The position numbers were made by a program, and so were the translations under genes. Positions 13,850 through 35,094 of a DNA stretch of 64,000 nucleotides are shown one piece after another. The notes beneath the pieces were generated by a model, which saw nothing but the letters and a program-made list of their open reading frames with translations, was not told the origin of the DNA and searched no databases. This DNA is from Apis mellifera (Eukaryota; Arthropoda; Insecta; Hymenoptera; Apidae), in NCBI RefSeq assembly GCF_003254395.2, contig NC_037647.1, forward strand, positions 10,235,050 through 10,299,049, given 5' to 3'. Position 1 is the stretch's first letter, and the number at the start of each line of letters is the position of its first letter.

Positions 13850-15254
13850 ATGGCCTCGTCAAATAGAAGAATTCAAATCGGTTCTGCTTGGTTTCAAACA
13901 AAGATTAACCTAAGACCACAGCGCCGAGGTATTCATCACGTTACCGAAGAAATCTTAAGAAGAATTCCAGAACTCTGCGAATTTTCAGTTGGGCTTTGTC
14001 ATATACAAAGTGAGTTTTTTTTTCAATAAAAAATGATTATATTCTAGTATAGTATAAAACAAAACTATTTAATTTTTTTATAATAATAATAATATTATAT
14101 AAAGAGAAATATGTAAAAAATATAGAAAGAATATATACAATATTATTTTTGTTTATTAAATATTATTATTAATATTACTGACAACCTTAAATATAATATA
14201 AATAATTAATATAAAATATAGATAATAAAAAATAAAGGAAATGATACATTGCTATTTAATAAAATAAAAAAAAATGATTGAATTTAATTAATTTTATTAT
14301 AGTTAATTATTATTTATAATTAATTATAATTAGTTATTATATTTTATTATATTTATTTATATAAATTTTATTATATTTTATTAAAAATTTTATAAATATA
14401 TTAAGAATGTAAATCTCATTATATTTCATATAAAATATATTAAATGCAAACATATGAACTATAAATAACTATAAATATGTACAATTATATAAATATTAAT
14501 ATTATAAAATTGTTGTCTTAATAAAATATATTTATTACTTTTTAGTTCTTCACACATCAGCAAGTTTAGCACTAAATGAAAATTGGGATCCAGATGTTAG
14601 AGATGATGTAGAAATGATGCTTAATAAAATAGTTCCTGAAGGTTTGGCCTATAGACACAGTTGTGAAGGACCAGATGATATGGTAAGTTCATGAAATTTT
14701 TTTTCATAGTTTTAAAATTAGATTGTGCTGTGCATTATTTATATATATATATATATATATATATTCACATTTTTTAATTTTTATAATTGATTAATATTTT
14801 ATATAAATATATATATATAATATTATATAATAAAAATAATCATATTAATATAAAGAAAAACAAAAAAATATTAAATATATATTATTTTAAATAGTAAATC
14901 TTTTTAAAATAAAAATTTAGTTTTTTTTCAAATATAAATAAAAATTTCTAAAAATATACTTATAAATTTATATATAAGTGTAATTAAAAAATATGTAATT
15001 AAAAATTATATAGTTTTTTATAATTATATTATTTATAGCCAGCACATGTAAAGGCATGTTTTCTGGGCTCTTCATTGAGTATTCCAATTACTGATGGCAA
15101 GTTGACTTTGGGTACATGGCAAGGAATTTGGTTGTGTGAACACCGTAATGATGCTGGAAGTCGTAAAGTAGCTATTACATTGACTGGTTGTCTCAGGGAT
15201 CCTGCACGTAGTCCTTTGAGTCCTGTTAGTCCTATTGCTTCTACTAGCAGCTAG
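13850..15254 (+). CDS. YjbQ/UPF0047 family protein
   Basis: Three exons (13850-14009, 14546-14682, 15039-15254) give 170 residues. The protein shows the family core: a beta-rich start (GSAWFQTKINLRPQRRG), then LHTSASLALNENWDPDVRDD, then HSCEGPDDMPAHVKACFLG, and finally LGTWQGIWLCEHRN. The conserved His and acidic residues of the presumed active site are present. Bacterial YjbQ proteins have been reported to have weak thiamine-phosphate synthase activity, but their true role is unsettled, so no substrate is claimed here. Compared with the usual bacterial length of about 135-140 residues, this copy has an N-terminal extension and a C-terminal Ser-Pro tail (RSPLSPVSPIASTSS). The ATG follows a stretch that looks like 5' UTR. 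Confidence 0.9.
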
Positions 15255-18200
15255 GACCACTCACACCCCCAAAGACGTAGCAAACGTCAGCTGCGCATAT
15301 CTACATCCAGTGATTCAAGCTAGCAGCTGCTTATCTTTAGTCATTTTTTAAGAGTTTAATTCAGAAAAGAGTGTATGGATACTTTAAAAATATTTATAGA
15401 TATTGCATTTTCTTATATCCATTTACTGTTACAAATTTTAAACATCTTTTATAATGACATGATTTAAAATCATAAAATTATATTTATTATCTTTCTTGAT
15501 ATTATTTCACATTTTCTTTTATTTTTTTATATTCACATAGTATATTTATAATTTATATTATTTAAATGAGCATGTCAATATTTAGTATACATTTCATGAT
15601 TTTATTTAGATTAAATTCAGTTAACAGTAACTATCCAAAAATGTTGTTCATTAAATACATAATGTTGTTCAGTACTTCTAAACTGCCAAGGCAATTGTAT
15701 ATTACAAGCATTCAGAAATAAATATAAACGAATTACAATACAAGTATCCTACACTCTTCTTTATTACTCTTAGAAAATTAATGTAATGCATTCCAATATA
15801 ATGCGTCCAATATTCCGAATTTAATTACATAGCTTTATTTAAATAATTCTTTTGTAAAAAAAAGATTAATAAGGAAAATGGCATTAATAATTGCTCAGCT
15901 GAGATCTTGCATGAATTTTTATAATGTAAGATAATCTCAGTTTGGGTATGTGCAATATGTTATAACTTTCTAACTCACTGCTTATCATAGGGTAGATATT
16001 TTTAATGACGTTTCCAATGCATTTGGGGGTGTATATAGGTTACAATCAACACTTCTTTGCTGTGCTAATATACTTCTGCTAGAGATATCCACATAAATTA
16101 TAATAATATAATAATATATATAATAACATGTGGGCAAGTCAGTATGAAAGTAGAACAATTAAAAAAAATCATCAAATTATGCAAATAATGATTTAGACTT
16201 ATTACATTATTAAATATTTACTCATAAAAAATATTCTAGAAATCTTAATTAATCTAATTGAAACATGAAATGTCATCTAGGAATGTAGCACTGCAAAGAG
16301 TTGTAAAATTATTTACAATGTTACTAAAATAACCAAAGCTTATGATGGGAGCTTGTTGACGTATCTAATATACTGTTAAGCAAGCAGTCGATGTTAGTTG
16401 TTAATCTTTCTCATATATAGCATAAATGGTCGTCCATTATGATTAATGAAATATGCTTTAATGTGAGGTATCCAATGCAATTCATATAATTAAAAGCTTA
16501 AACATTAAAAGCTCAAAAATAACACTATCAAAAATTATAATAAATTTTTACTAAATTATAATTTTTTTGCTCGTAAAAAAATTATGGAACAAGTTCGTAT
16601 ATTTAAACTATAAATTCAATTATAATTCCGTTAATGTGCTCAATAAGACAAATTCTTAAATATGTAAAATTTATAAATATAACGAAAAATAATTATAATA
16701 TCCAAGTTTATAGAAATTAATATTATATTCGCTAATTGATATTCATAGCAATTTACTGATAATTAAGTCATTTCATAAATTAGATGATTGAAAATTCTTA
16801 TATTTGCAAAATAATAGTATATAACAATAATATATTATATTTTAAAAATTAATCAATTAATATAATTAATCTTTTCTTAATATTAAAAGAAAATATAATC
16901 TTTTTTTTTTTTTTAATAAAAAATGATTGTTTCTGATGACAACAATGATTTATTAAAATTAAAATATTTATTTTCTTTAATTAACATTCAAAATTTTCAT
17001 ATTATGTGAACTATATATATTTTGATTATTTTATAATCATTGTTATTCTAACAAATTTAAAAATTTGATAAATTTATAAATTCAATCATAAAAAAATTTA
17101 AATCATATTTATCATATGATTATCATATATATAAAAAAGTTTAAGTCATATATTTATTATATACCCTGTAAAAAAATAAATATCTTGTACAAGTAATTGA
17201 AATTAAGCTTTCACTAAGTAAATAGCAATTTATAATATTGTTTTTCATTTATGTGTATAATTACATTTCTTTTTTGTTTTCTAAAAGAAATTATTTTATA
17301 TTATTACAAAAAAAGAATGTTAAAAACATGATGTAATATAATTGTGTGTACAATTTGCAAATTTGTTCTAAGATTTTTTACTATTTTCCTATGTGTATAA
17401 AATATCTGTAGAAAAAATTAAACTTAATCAGTTTTAATATCTATGTTTTGTTTCATATGTAATGTAATATTAAATATTAAATAACAAATCACATATATAA
17501 TAGATAATTTAATGAAAATGTTAACAAATATTGTTCAAATGTAAGTTCATGCAAATATTTCATATATTTTCATTTTTTAAACTATTTTATGATTTATTTA
17601 TCCAATAATGAAAAATTTTAATTTTTAATATTGTAATATTACAACTTTATAATAAATATTAAAATTTAAATTTAATATTTAAAAAAATAAATTGTATTTC
17701 AATATTTAATAAAAAATAAGACATTTTTATGTCTTGATTATGAGATAAATAACATTTAATATAATTACAACTTTCTAAGTTATTTCATAATTAAAATTTT
17801 CTAAATATATGAAATATTAGTTTTTATTTAGCTGGATATAGTGGACCTATAATAACAAATTATAGAAAACTAATATATTAGGATTATACAATACATATTA
17901 AATACTATTATACATTAAATTTAATATTATTAAATGTATATATAAAGTTATTTAAGCGAAAGGAATAGAGTGAGAACCATATTTATGAGTGAATGTAATG
18001 AAGTTTAAATGCAAATATGATAATTGTATATTATCCCTAAAATGTAGAAATAGAATTGTTTATATAAAATAAATACAATGACTTCTTATGCAGCTTGAAA
18101 AAAATTTCATTATAATATATAAAGAAAAGATATAACTTTACAAAATTAAATTTACTATATTTCATTTTTATACCAAGTTGTTTACTCAAATAATTAAAAA

Positions 18201-19016
18201 AAGAAAAGTATCAATTTGTATAACATTAAATTTAAAATGTAAGTTAAATTTAAATAGTAAGTTTCAATATACTATTAATATCTTTAAATTATATTTGATA
18301 TAAAAAATGAAAATTATAATTAAAATTTTATTACAAGATCTGATTATGAAATAGATAAAAAATAATGACACAAAATTTTGTTATAAAAACAACATATTGT
18401 GTTAATTTATCTATTATACAATCATAAATAAAAAATAACAAATTAAATCATTGCATAATTATTGCACAAAACAATCATTATTAATGAATTGTACATATAA
18501 TCGATTATTATCATAATCAATCATATGCATTATGATTAGAAAATAATGAAATATAGGGTAGTTAAGTAATATAGTTTGAATTATGTACAATTATAAATAT
18601 ATATATTATAATATGATAATAATAATTTTATGCTATATGATATATTTCAAATATAGTTTTAGTATTATTTTAAATTTATTTTATGACAATGTACATGCTC
18701 TTTAAGTAATATTGTTTTTGTGAAATAATTAATTTCTTTAACATAATAATGAATCATCTGTATTCAAAGACTCATATTTAAAATATAAATTTTAAAATTG
18801 TGTTTGTAATACCATTTTTTTATTAGTATAACAAAAAAATAATTAAATGTAGATATTTAGTTGCATGTTATGTATAATAGAATTATAATATTTTATAAAA
18901 AATTTTAAATTTGAAAAAATAAGTTGTTAATATTGGTTACATGTTAAAATCAGTTATATGTTTATATATTTATTTTTTTATATAGTTATATATTTATTTC
19001 TTTTATATTTTATATT

Positions 19017-19062
<46 letters not shown>
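19017..19062. repeat. (TA)n microsatellite
   Basis: About 23 uninterrupted TA units, followed to about 19120 by imperfect TATATTTA repeats. The Tyr/Ile-rich open frame over it (18958-19152) comes from the repeat. Confidence 0.9.
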
Positions 19063-19066
<4 letters not shown>

Positions 19067-20337
19067 TATATATTTATATTTATATATTTATATTTATATA
19101 TATATATATATTATATATATATTTTACTTTGTTTTTTATTGTATTTTTTTAAATTAGATTATGAACAAAATTATAAATTTTTATTGTTTTTGTTTATTAT
19201 AATTAAAAAAAAATACAATTAAATTAAATAAATTATAGATTCATATTATTAGATTAAAAATCTATATTTTTTTATTTTCAAAATAAGAAATTTAAAATTT
19301 ATTTTATTTTATAAAATTATATAATATTAAATTGCATTTCATAATGTATTCAGAGTAAATTAAATTATTAAATTATTAAAAAAATCATTAAATACATATT
19401 AACAATACAATCTTATTTAATTAATAAAATTTATTTTTTTTGAATTATCATAAATATTACTAGAATTATATTAAAATAATTTTAACATTCATATTATTTT
19501 ATATTAAAATTTAATTTATATATTTAATTTATAAATAATATTTTTCTTTTTTATGCTATAAATACATTTTAAATATAGAATTTTTTAATATTAAAATTAG
19601 AAAATTGCATTAAATTATAATTAATTTTTATATATTTGTATAATTGATTAAAATATTTCACATTTACATATTTCAACTTTATTTTAAATTAAATTTTTAA
19701 GTATATTTAGAATTATATTATATTATATGAAATATCAGTTTATTAATACAAGGATCATGGTAATACTGTATTTAATAGAATACTATATTTGATAGAATGA
19801 AAAAAATATTTTTGTTTTATTAATAAACTTGAAAAGTTGTAAAAAATACACTAATATAATATTATAATGATTATAAATTATACATTTTTATAAAGTTTTC
19901 ATGAATAATACATAATTATTATTCAATCTGTATGAAAAATATATATTAATATTTGTTCTTTATAATAACATAAGATATTTACAATATAGTTATTCTTTTA
20001 CATATTTTTATTTTTGATTAAATTGCTTATTGTAAAACATGATAATATAAAAATATATTAATCAAACTTTTTACATTTTAATGATTCTAATATATATATG
20101 CATTGTATAAATCTTAATTAGAATTTCCTTGCATAAACATATAAATTAAAAATGATTACGTTATAATATATAAAATATATATGTATATAATACGTTTAAT
20201 AATTATTTATTATTTATAAAAAAATAAAATATAATTCTGGACCAATATATGTATTAAAAATAGTTTGAGTTATACATATCATGATATTTAAAAATTATAA
20301 TGCTCAAAATATAAGTAAATTTTAACATTAAAGATTA

Positions 20338-20520
20338 TTTGTTTTTATATTTTTAAATTCTATATTTCATTATCATTAAACAAAAATAAAAATAATACAT
20401 TTTAAAAGAATCGAATTATAAGTAATATTTAATGATATCATTTGTTTTTATATTTTTAAATTCTACATGTTCAATATTTAATCAATATTAAACAAAAATA
20501 AAAATAATGTATTTTAAAAA
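20338..20520. repeat. Two-copy degenerate direct repeat, ~103 bp offset
   Basis: The string TTTGTTTTTATATTTTTAAA occurs at 20338 and again at 20441. In each copy it is followed by ATTAAACAAAAATAAAAATAAT and an ATTTTAAAA end. The copies differ by small indels in the middle. It looks like an old local tandem duplication with no coding content. Confidence 0.7.
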
Positions 20521-20967
20521 AACTTATGCAATATATGATGATGATACATATTATTACTATTGAATGTTAATATTAGTGATATAAAAATCGAGTCTTGAAC
20601 ATAACTTCATATGTGCCATTAATGATGAAAATATCCTTCATATAAAAGTGATATTGCTTTATTTTATTTTCACAACTAAAACAAATATTTGTTATTAAAT
20701 AATATTAATTATAATATTATGTTTTTAAAAGAAAATATTTTTAAATCAAAAAAAAATTCAATAAAAATTAAATTAAAAAAATGGTAAATTATATAAACAA
20801 AATATATTATAATAATTAACATTTTTGTAAAATATTATAAAAAAATGTATAAAATATTATAAAATAAATTATAAATTAATCGATATTAAGAATACTTTAT
20901 ATTACATTTATAAAATTAAAATAATTATTTTTGAAAATTCTATTGAGAAATTTTAAGAATATAAAAT

Positions 20968-23820
20968 TCAATTAATTTGTGGATTAAAAATATGTTTGAA
21001 GATTTCTGGTAAAGTCTTACCATCTGGTTTGTTATTATCAGATTCATTAAATTCTTTATAATTTTCAGGTATTGGGTGTGGTCCTGGATGTCTCAAATCA
21101 TTTGTTTTGTCTTGAACTTCTTTGAATGATGCTTTAATATTATCTAATGCATTACCTAATCCTGTTTTGATTTGATTAAATTCTTGTGTCACCAATGAAA
21201 GTCTTCCTAGTAGATAATTTAAATTTTCGTCAACTTCAGTCATACGTTTTGTTATTTCACTTACCTATGAAAGCACATATATAAATATTTAATATAATAT
21301 TAATATATTTAATAATTATACATTTTATTTTATTTATAATTTAATTTTAATTATTACTTTAGTTTCCATTCCACCCATAGTAGAAGTGGTACCATTAACG
21401 TATTCTTCATTTTGTTTATGCAATTTATCTAATGCTTTTGCACTTTCTGTCATCTGTTGATACATGACATTTATTTGTCGCCACACCTTTTATAAAAAAA
21501 GAAAATAAAAAAACTTAATATGATATTTAAAGATAATTTTCTAAAAAAACATATAGTAATTACCTGATTCATTTCTTGTTCCATTTTACTACTTAAATTT
21601 GCTAAAGCTCCATTTTGATTGTCCATAATATCATTTGATATGCCATCAAATCTTTGATTCAGAGTATTATTAATATTTGTACTTTGTGCTTTTACTAAAT
21701 CTCCTACTTCTAAAAGAATTTGATGTACACCATATTCAACTCTTTTTTTAGTGTCTAAGACATGATCAGCCATTGATACTATTACAGATTGACCTTTTTC
21801 AAGATCATTTAATTCTTGATTTACATGTTCAGCATTATTTGCCAAGTCCATTCTAAAACCTCGGAAATACTCAATAAGATTTTTTTATTATTAAATTTTC
21901 GTAAAAATTTAATAATTTTAATAATTGAAAAAAGAATTAATAATTTATTTGTAATATTCCCAAAATATGTTTTATTAGTTATTTAATGTATTTTATTTTA
22001 TAATTTTTTTTATTTCATTATTCTATATAATATTCTATATAATAATTTTTATGATTATTCAATTCAATGATTAATATATAGAGAAATTTAAAATTAAAGA
22101 AATATTAAAAAATTATTATATTAGTTGATATATTGTAAATTTTTTTTTTTAAATTTTATGTAAAACTTTTAATTAATGTACACATAAAAAGAGTAAATAA
22201 AATAAATAAAATAGTAATATAAAATAACATATATTGTAGGAATATCATAAATTAATTGCATTTCTAAAATAATTAAATTGAAATACATTTTAGAAATATA
22301 TTATTGTATAAAAATACCTAAGTGCTCCTATAGTATCTTTAGTTTCATTTTTAGTTTCTATTAATTTATTTTCAATATCATCAACTCCTTTAGCAACAAT
22401 ATCTTTTAAGATATGCTTTGTTTCTTGTAAAAGTATTTGAGTTTTATTATGTAAAGTTTGCATTTCAATGGTTCTAAATAACATAATATTTATAATTTAT
22501 AATTTTAAATAAAAATTTTTAATATTTAAATAATTTTTTTTAATAATAATATATTGAAAAAAATATAAATACATACTGTGGCAATTCTTTAATTTGTTCA
22601 GAAACATCATCTAAAAGTTTCTTTATAGAAGGTATTATTCTTGCATAATTATCAATATTTGAAATAGTATCAAATTGAGAATCTTGTAATTTCTTCTTTA
22701 TGTTTTGTGATTGTTCTTTAACTTTTTCTAATGAAACTTCAACACTACTAAGTCTTGAGTTGATATCTTGAATCTAAAAAGTATCTAATTTTAATGAATT
22801 TCTTAATATTTTAGCATATTATTTACCTCTGTCAATAATACTTGTGTTGTTCCCGATTGATCACTCAATCTTGAATTGATATCTTGAATCTAAAAATTAT
22901 TTAATTTTAATAAGTTTTTTAATTAATATTTAAATATGTTATTTACCTCTGTTAATAATGCTTGTGTTGTTCCTGATTGAACATTCGTAGTCTCTTTTAA
23001 TTTTATTGCTTCAGATTTTAAAAGTGATTCTGTTTTTGAAATTCTATCTATTAATATTAATTCTGTATCATTTAATTTCGAAATAATATGAGAGGGGTTG
23101 TCAAATGAAGGTAATGTAGTATCTGATCGACTATTTATTTCTGATACTTTATTTTCAATATCTGTAAGCCAACCTTCTAAACGATTTTCTAAATCTTCTA
23201 GACTATCAACAGTTTTTTGCATTTGTATTCTTTCTCGTTCATCTCTCTAAATAAAACAAGTATAAGTTTTTTTTTATTAAAATTTAATATGTTTCTTTTA
23301 TATTTACTTAAAGTTTTAATTAACTAATTAAATACCTGAGAGATTAATTGTTCTATTCCCATTACTTTTTCATCAAGTTTAGTTAATTGTATTTTTAATG
23401 AGTCTATAGTTGACATACGCTTTGTCAAAATTGGAATTATTTTTTTTAATTGTTCTCCTAATTGACGTTCTCGTGCTTCATGTCTTTCTAATTTTTCTGT
23501 ATTATCTCGCATCATATGTACTAAACTTAACATTGCATCTTTAATATCCTCATGTCTAAATTATATAAAAAATATATATTATTATATTAGTTATTTATAT
23601 ATTAATAAAAAAACATTTTTTATTAATAAAAAAGTAGTAGAAAAGAATAAAAAAATACATGCAAATTTAACGAATTATTTAATTTATTTTTATGTAATAA
23701 TTTTTAAAATTATATATATATATATGAATTATTTTAACTATATAATAAAAAAACTTACGTAATTTCTCTAGCATTGTTAAAATCAAAACAAAAAAAAAAT
23801 AATATTAATATATACTTCAT
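20968..23820 (-). CDS. Predicted secreted coiled-coil protein (unidentified)
   Basis: Nine exons, in transcript order 23820-23759, 23555-23336, 23246-22947, 22889-22827, 22773-22577, 22473-22318, 21852-21564, 21486-21358 and 21264-20968, give 570 residues. The N-terminus MKYILILFFFCFDFNNA reads as a signal peptide. Nearly all the rest is charged heptad-like helix without prolines (for example MRDNTEKLERHEARERQLG and LEDLENRLEGWLTDIENKV), so an extended coiled coil is likely. The C-terminus ends in a short Pro-rich tail (RHPGPHPIPENYKEF). No catalytic motif is visible and I do not recognise the family. Exon 4 (21 residues) repeats material from the end of exon 3 and the start of exon 5. A 5' UTR exon is proposed at 25693-25860. 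A secreted structural or adhesive protein is possible, but that is inference. Confidence 0.82.
22741..22980. repeat. ~116-120 bp tandem duplication spanning an intron of the coiled-coil gene
   Basis: The segment from about 22757 to 22860 reappears at about 22873-22980. Shared landmarks are TGATATCTTGAATCTAAAAA (22761 and 22877), ATTTACCTCTGT (22821 and 22941) and CTTGTGTTGTTCC (22841 and 22961). Each copy holds the start of one exon, a whole intron and the end of the previous exon, so duplication produced the extra 63-bp exon at 22827-22889. Confidence 0.92.
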
Positions 23821-25692
23821 TTTCAATTATTATCAATATATAAAAAAAATTATCTGAAACAAACAAAAATTAATTTTATTCTATAATATTAAATGTCTAC
23901 ATTTTTTTTATATGTTATTTATTATATAGTATATTATTTTATTATTTTAAATAAATTTACTTTTATTTTGTTTTTTTATTATTTTATTATATTTTGGAAA
24001 TAATTTTATGAAAATTATGTCATTTCTATATTGAAATTACTGAAACAATTATTTAGACACTGTTTAAAATGAGTAAAATACTTCCTTTGATCAATTAATT
24101 GAATGTGCTTATTGAGATAAGCTGTTAAGAGGTCATTACTGATGACTTTTTGATGGATAAGTAAACTATCTTTGTTAATAAATTATCATAATAATTAAAG
24201 CTTTCATAGTTAATGATTAAAATCCTTGTATTTAAATAATAATAAATAAAAATAATTTCAATTAATATATAATTTAACCATACAAATTAAATTATGTATT
24301 TAAATAAGTATAAATATATGTGCACATATATATGTACATATATATGCACATATATATGCATATGACATATATGAAGAAAAAAAAGAAGGAATTCAAAATA
24401 TTTGTATTCTTTTTTTTTTATTTTATATCTTTATTATTAGGACTAAGTAATAATACATTTTAATTTTATATTATTAGCTTTTAAATAAAAATATATTTTA
24501 TAATGAATAATATAAAGAAAATTTATTTTAGCTATTTATAGATTTATAGATGCATATCAATTCTATTTAATGAAGCTATATGATCTATTTAAGAGTATCT
24601 ATTCTTGATGCATAAATAAAATTCGGCTTTATTAGTGAATTTCTAAATATATATATATATATATATATACATATAAAAATATATTAAAATATTCTCTAAT
24701 AATTTATCTATCATAGTAGAAAAAGGAAGGAAGGGAAAAAGAGACAGAATGGTAATTATATTTCTATAATAAAATTAAAAATATATTCGTATTGTTGTAA
24801 TAATTCTATTTAGAACATGGAACAATAAAATAAAATATATAATTTTACTTTTCACAATATTTTAAGTGTTTTTTTATTATTTGTCACATTAATTTATATT
24901 ATTGAAATTTCGAAACAATATAAATAATCATATCAAAAAGTGTTTAGTGATTCAAAACGAATTTATTTACATTATTTGATTTTATTTATTTTACATTGTT
25001 AAATATTAAATATTGATATATATATGAATTTTTTCTAATAAAATGAATAAAATTAATCTTATTTATTATATTTTTTTTTGTAAATTTTATTCTTTTTAAT
25101 ATAAAATTTTTATATTTTATATAGTTACAGTTTTACATTAAATGTTTTATAATATAATTTATTTTATATAATATTATATTTGTAATATATATTTGTATAA
25201 TTTATTTTATATTATATTATTATTGTAATATGAATGATATATTATTAATTGTTATAATCATCATAAAACACTATAATGACCACCATTTACCACCATTTTA
25301 AAGTACAGATTCAATTATTTAAAATGAAAACAATTTAATTAATTGTTAATAATTCTCTTAAAATAATCTTTTATATATATATATATTATATTTATTATTT
25401 TATTTCGGGAATAATTATTTAGAACAAATATATCTATTTTTGTAACTTAAAATAATTAATAATAAAAAATATTAAACTTTTACAATAAATTAATTAAAAT
25501 AGTATATTAAAAACAATATTCTTTAAAAAAAAATTTTTTCCTATATTTTGTCAAAAATGATTTATATTAAACAAATAATAAAAAAATTAATAAAATTAAA
25601 TGAATAAAAAATGTATATATAAAAAAAGAAAAAATTATCAATAAGGATATATTAAATTTTAAAAATATATCAATAACATCAATTTTACTTAC

Positions 25693-25860
25693 ACAAATAT
25701 TATTTGTATTTTAAATCCTTTATGTAACAATTGAAGAGTAAAGAACGCACTGTTTTCTCATTCGATCAACGAACAAATGATGATGGTATCATTAGGTAAG
25801 TCTACATTTGGATTTTTAAAAAACTAAACTTAAGGTATATACTATTCTCCAGCGACACAT
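25693..25860 (-). other. Probable 5' UTR exon of the secreted coiled-coil gene
   Basis: On the minus strand this less AT-rich block ends at a perfect donor (GTGTAAGT; GT at 25692-25691). A strong acceptor (TTTGTTTCAG) lies just upstream of the gene's ATG, so an exon from 23853 would continue into the coding start at 23820. That makes a 1.8-kb 5' UTR intron. The upper edge is a guess from composition. A plus-strand exon cannot be excluded, since a donor also reads on that strand near 25796. Confidence 0.5.
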
Positions 25861-26381
25861 AGCGGTTATTTTTAGTACTGAGTATAATACAATATTTAAC
25901 ATAATACTAAATATTAAATTTTAATATAATTATTTTATATCTTTATTATATAAAATTGAAATAATTATATAAAATATTTAATTTAGTTTTAATTTTATAA
26001 ATTTTTGATTTATAAATTATATATAATAATAATATATATATATTAATTTATTATTGTTTTAACATTACGTAAATAACATTACTAAAGGAATTTTTATTTT
26101 TTATTAAAATTAAATAAAAAGGAGCTTTTAAAAGATAATAATTTATTTTTTTAAAGTATTTATTTAAAATTTTAATACATCATTTTTTTGACAAAGTAAA
26201 AATTAATATAATAATATAAAAAATTATAAATATTATTGAATATTTTAAAAAAATTTTTTTAAATTTTCAATTTATTTAAACTGCATCATTGAAAAATATA
26301 TATTATATTTGTATAATAATTCTATAACATAATTTACAATATAAATGTAATATTAAAATAAAATGAAATTAAATATTTAAG

Positions 26382-26477
26382 TTAAATATTTAAGTTAAAT
26401 ATTTAAAAAATTTTAATTCAAATTTTTTATTAAATATTTAAGTTAAATATTTAAAAAATTTTAATTCAAATTTTTTT
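26382..26477. repeat. Two-copy 48-bp tandem repeat
   Basis: Near-identical AT-only copies at 26382-26429 and 26430-26477, each starting TTAAATATTTAAGTTAAATA and ending in TTAATTCAAATTTTTT. It lies in intergenic DNA. Confidence 0.8.
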
Positions 26478-27139
26478 TTAAATTTTCTAATTATTTTTAT
26501 CACAATTTCAAACTTTTTTTAATTTTATTTTAAATTTAATTTAAAATATTTTATATATTTATATAATTTATTTTAAATTATCTAAATTATATTATATTAT
26601 ATATTATATTATATACTTTTATATTATTATTTTATATATTATTTTATATACTTATATTTATATGAGTATTATTAACTTTAGCTTAAATTACAATTATTAT
26701 TAAATTTTATTATAATAAAAATAGTCTTATATATTAAGGAAAAAATGTAAATATTAAGAAAAAATTTTTCTTTATTTTATTTATTTTTTTAATAATTTTA
26801 AATTCGTTTAAAGAATATTGATTTTGCTATATGTATAATATAAAACTATTAATAATTTAAATTTAACAAAAAATAAGTATAAAATTTTAGATTCAAAATG
26901 AAAAATTCAAAGAACAAATATTCTTTTGTAGAATAAAATAACATTGCCATCTATTAATTAAATGATCGTTTTATTTGTGACTATATGTAAGATTATTCGA
27001 TTTTCATAGGTTATGTTAGTTTATAGGTTATGTGTATAATGATTGTTTCTGCATATAAATTTGCTTCTATTACTTTATGTAATATTATTTCTGAAATGAT
27101 TAATTATTACATAAATAGTGAATAATTTTATGTAATCAT

Positions 27140-34611
<7,472 letters not shown>

Positions 34612-35094
34612 ATTTTTACAAATCTTAAATATTTTATGTATAATGATAATAAAAATAAATTATAATTTAAAATATAATTCTTATACTTCTTATATTTACC
34701 CTATTTTTAATATATTTTTAGAGATATTTAATTTAAATATCTATAAAATTATATTTTATTAGTATCAAATGTTATATAATTACAATTATATAACTATATA
34801 TATTAAAATTAATAAATAAAACTGTTAAAATTTCAATTCTTTGTAGATATATTTTAGATAATTTAAATATTTACATTTTTTTTTTACAAAAAAATTTTTT
34901 TTTTATAAATGACGAAACTTATATCAACAATTTATAAATAATATATAAATAAATAAAAATTTAAAAAACAATATTTATAATTCTTTATAAATATTGTTGA
35001 ATTTTTATAAATTTTACTTTTGGCAAAATAATAACTAATTTAAATAAACTTAAATAAAAATATTCATTTATAAATATTATGAAATATTAAAATA
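34612..35094. other. Convergent spacer between POLRMT and ATM
   Basis: AT-rich sequence that should contain the 3' UTRs of both genes. Nothing else is seen. Confidence 0.6.

Larger units (their letters stand above)
15255..20967. other. Long non-coding region downstream of the YjbQ gene
   Basis: No coding gene is seen on either strand. From 15255 to about 16500 the composition is clearly less AT-rich than flanking intergenic DNA, which fits a long 3' UTR or a non-coding transcript. An AATAAA lies at about 15717 and more lie beyond. From 16500 to 20967 it is mostly AT-rich, with a (TA)n microsatellite near 19017-19062 and a degenerate direct repeat at 20338-20520. Confidence 0.5.
23821..27139. 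other. Divergent intergenic/5' UTR region between the coiled-coil gene and POLRMT
   Basis: Holds the presumed 5' UTR exon and intron of the minus-strand gene and the POLRMT upstream region. Otherwise AT-rich. A palindromic run of ATATGTGCACAT-type units lies at about 24310-24372. A two-copy 48-bp repeat lies at 26382-26477. No coding gene is seen. Confidence 0.5.

Noticed and set aside
24300..24372. Palindromic ATATGTGCACATATATATG-type tract considered as a hairpin RNA or transposon end
   Set aside because: A simple alternating purine-pyrimidine repeat; no paired inverted terminal repeats, target duplication or transposase nearby.
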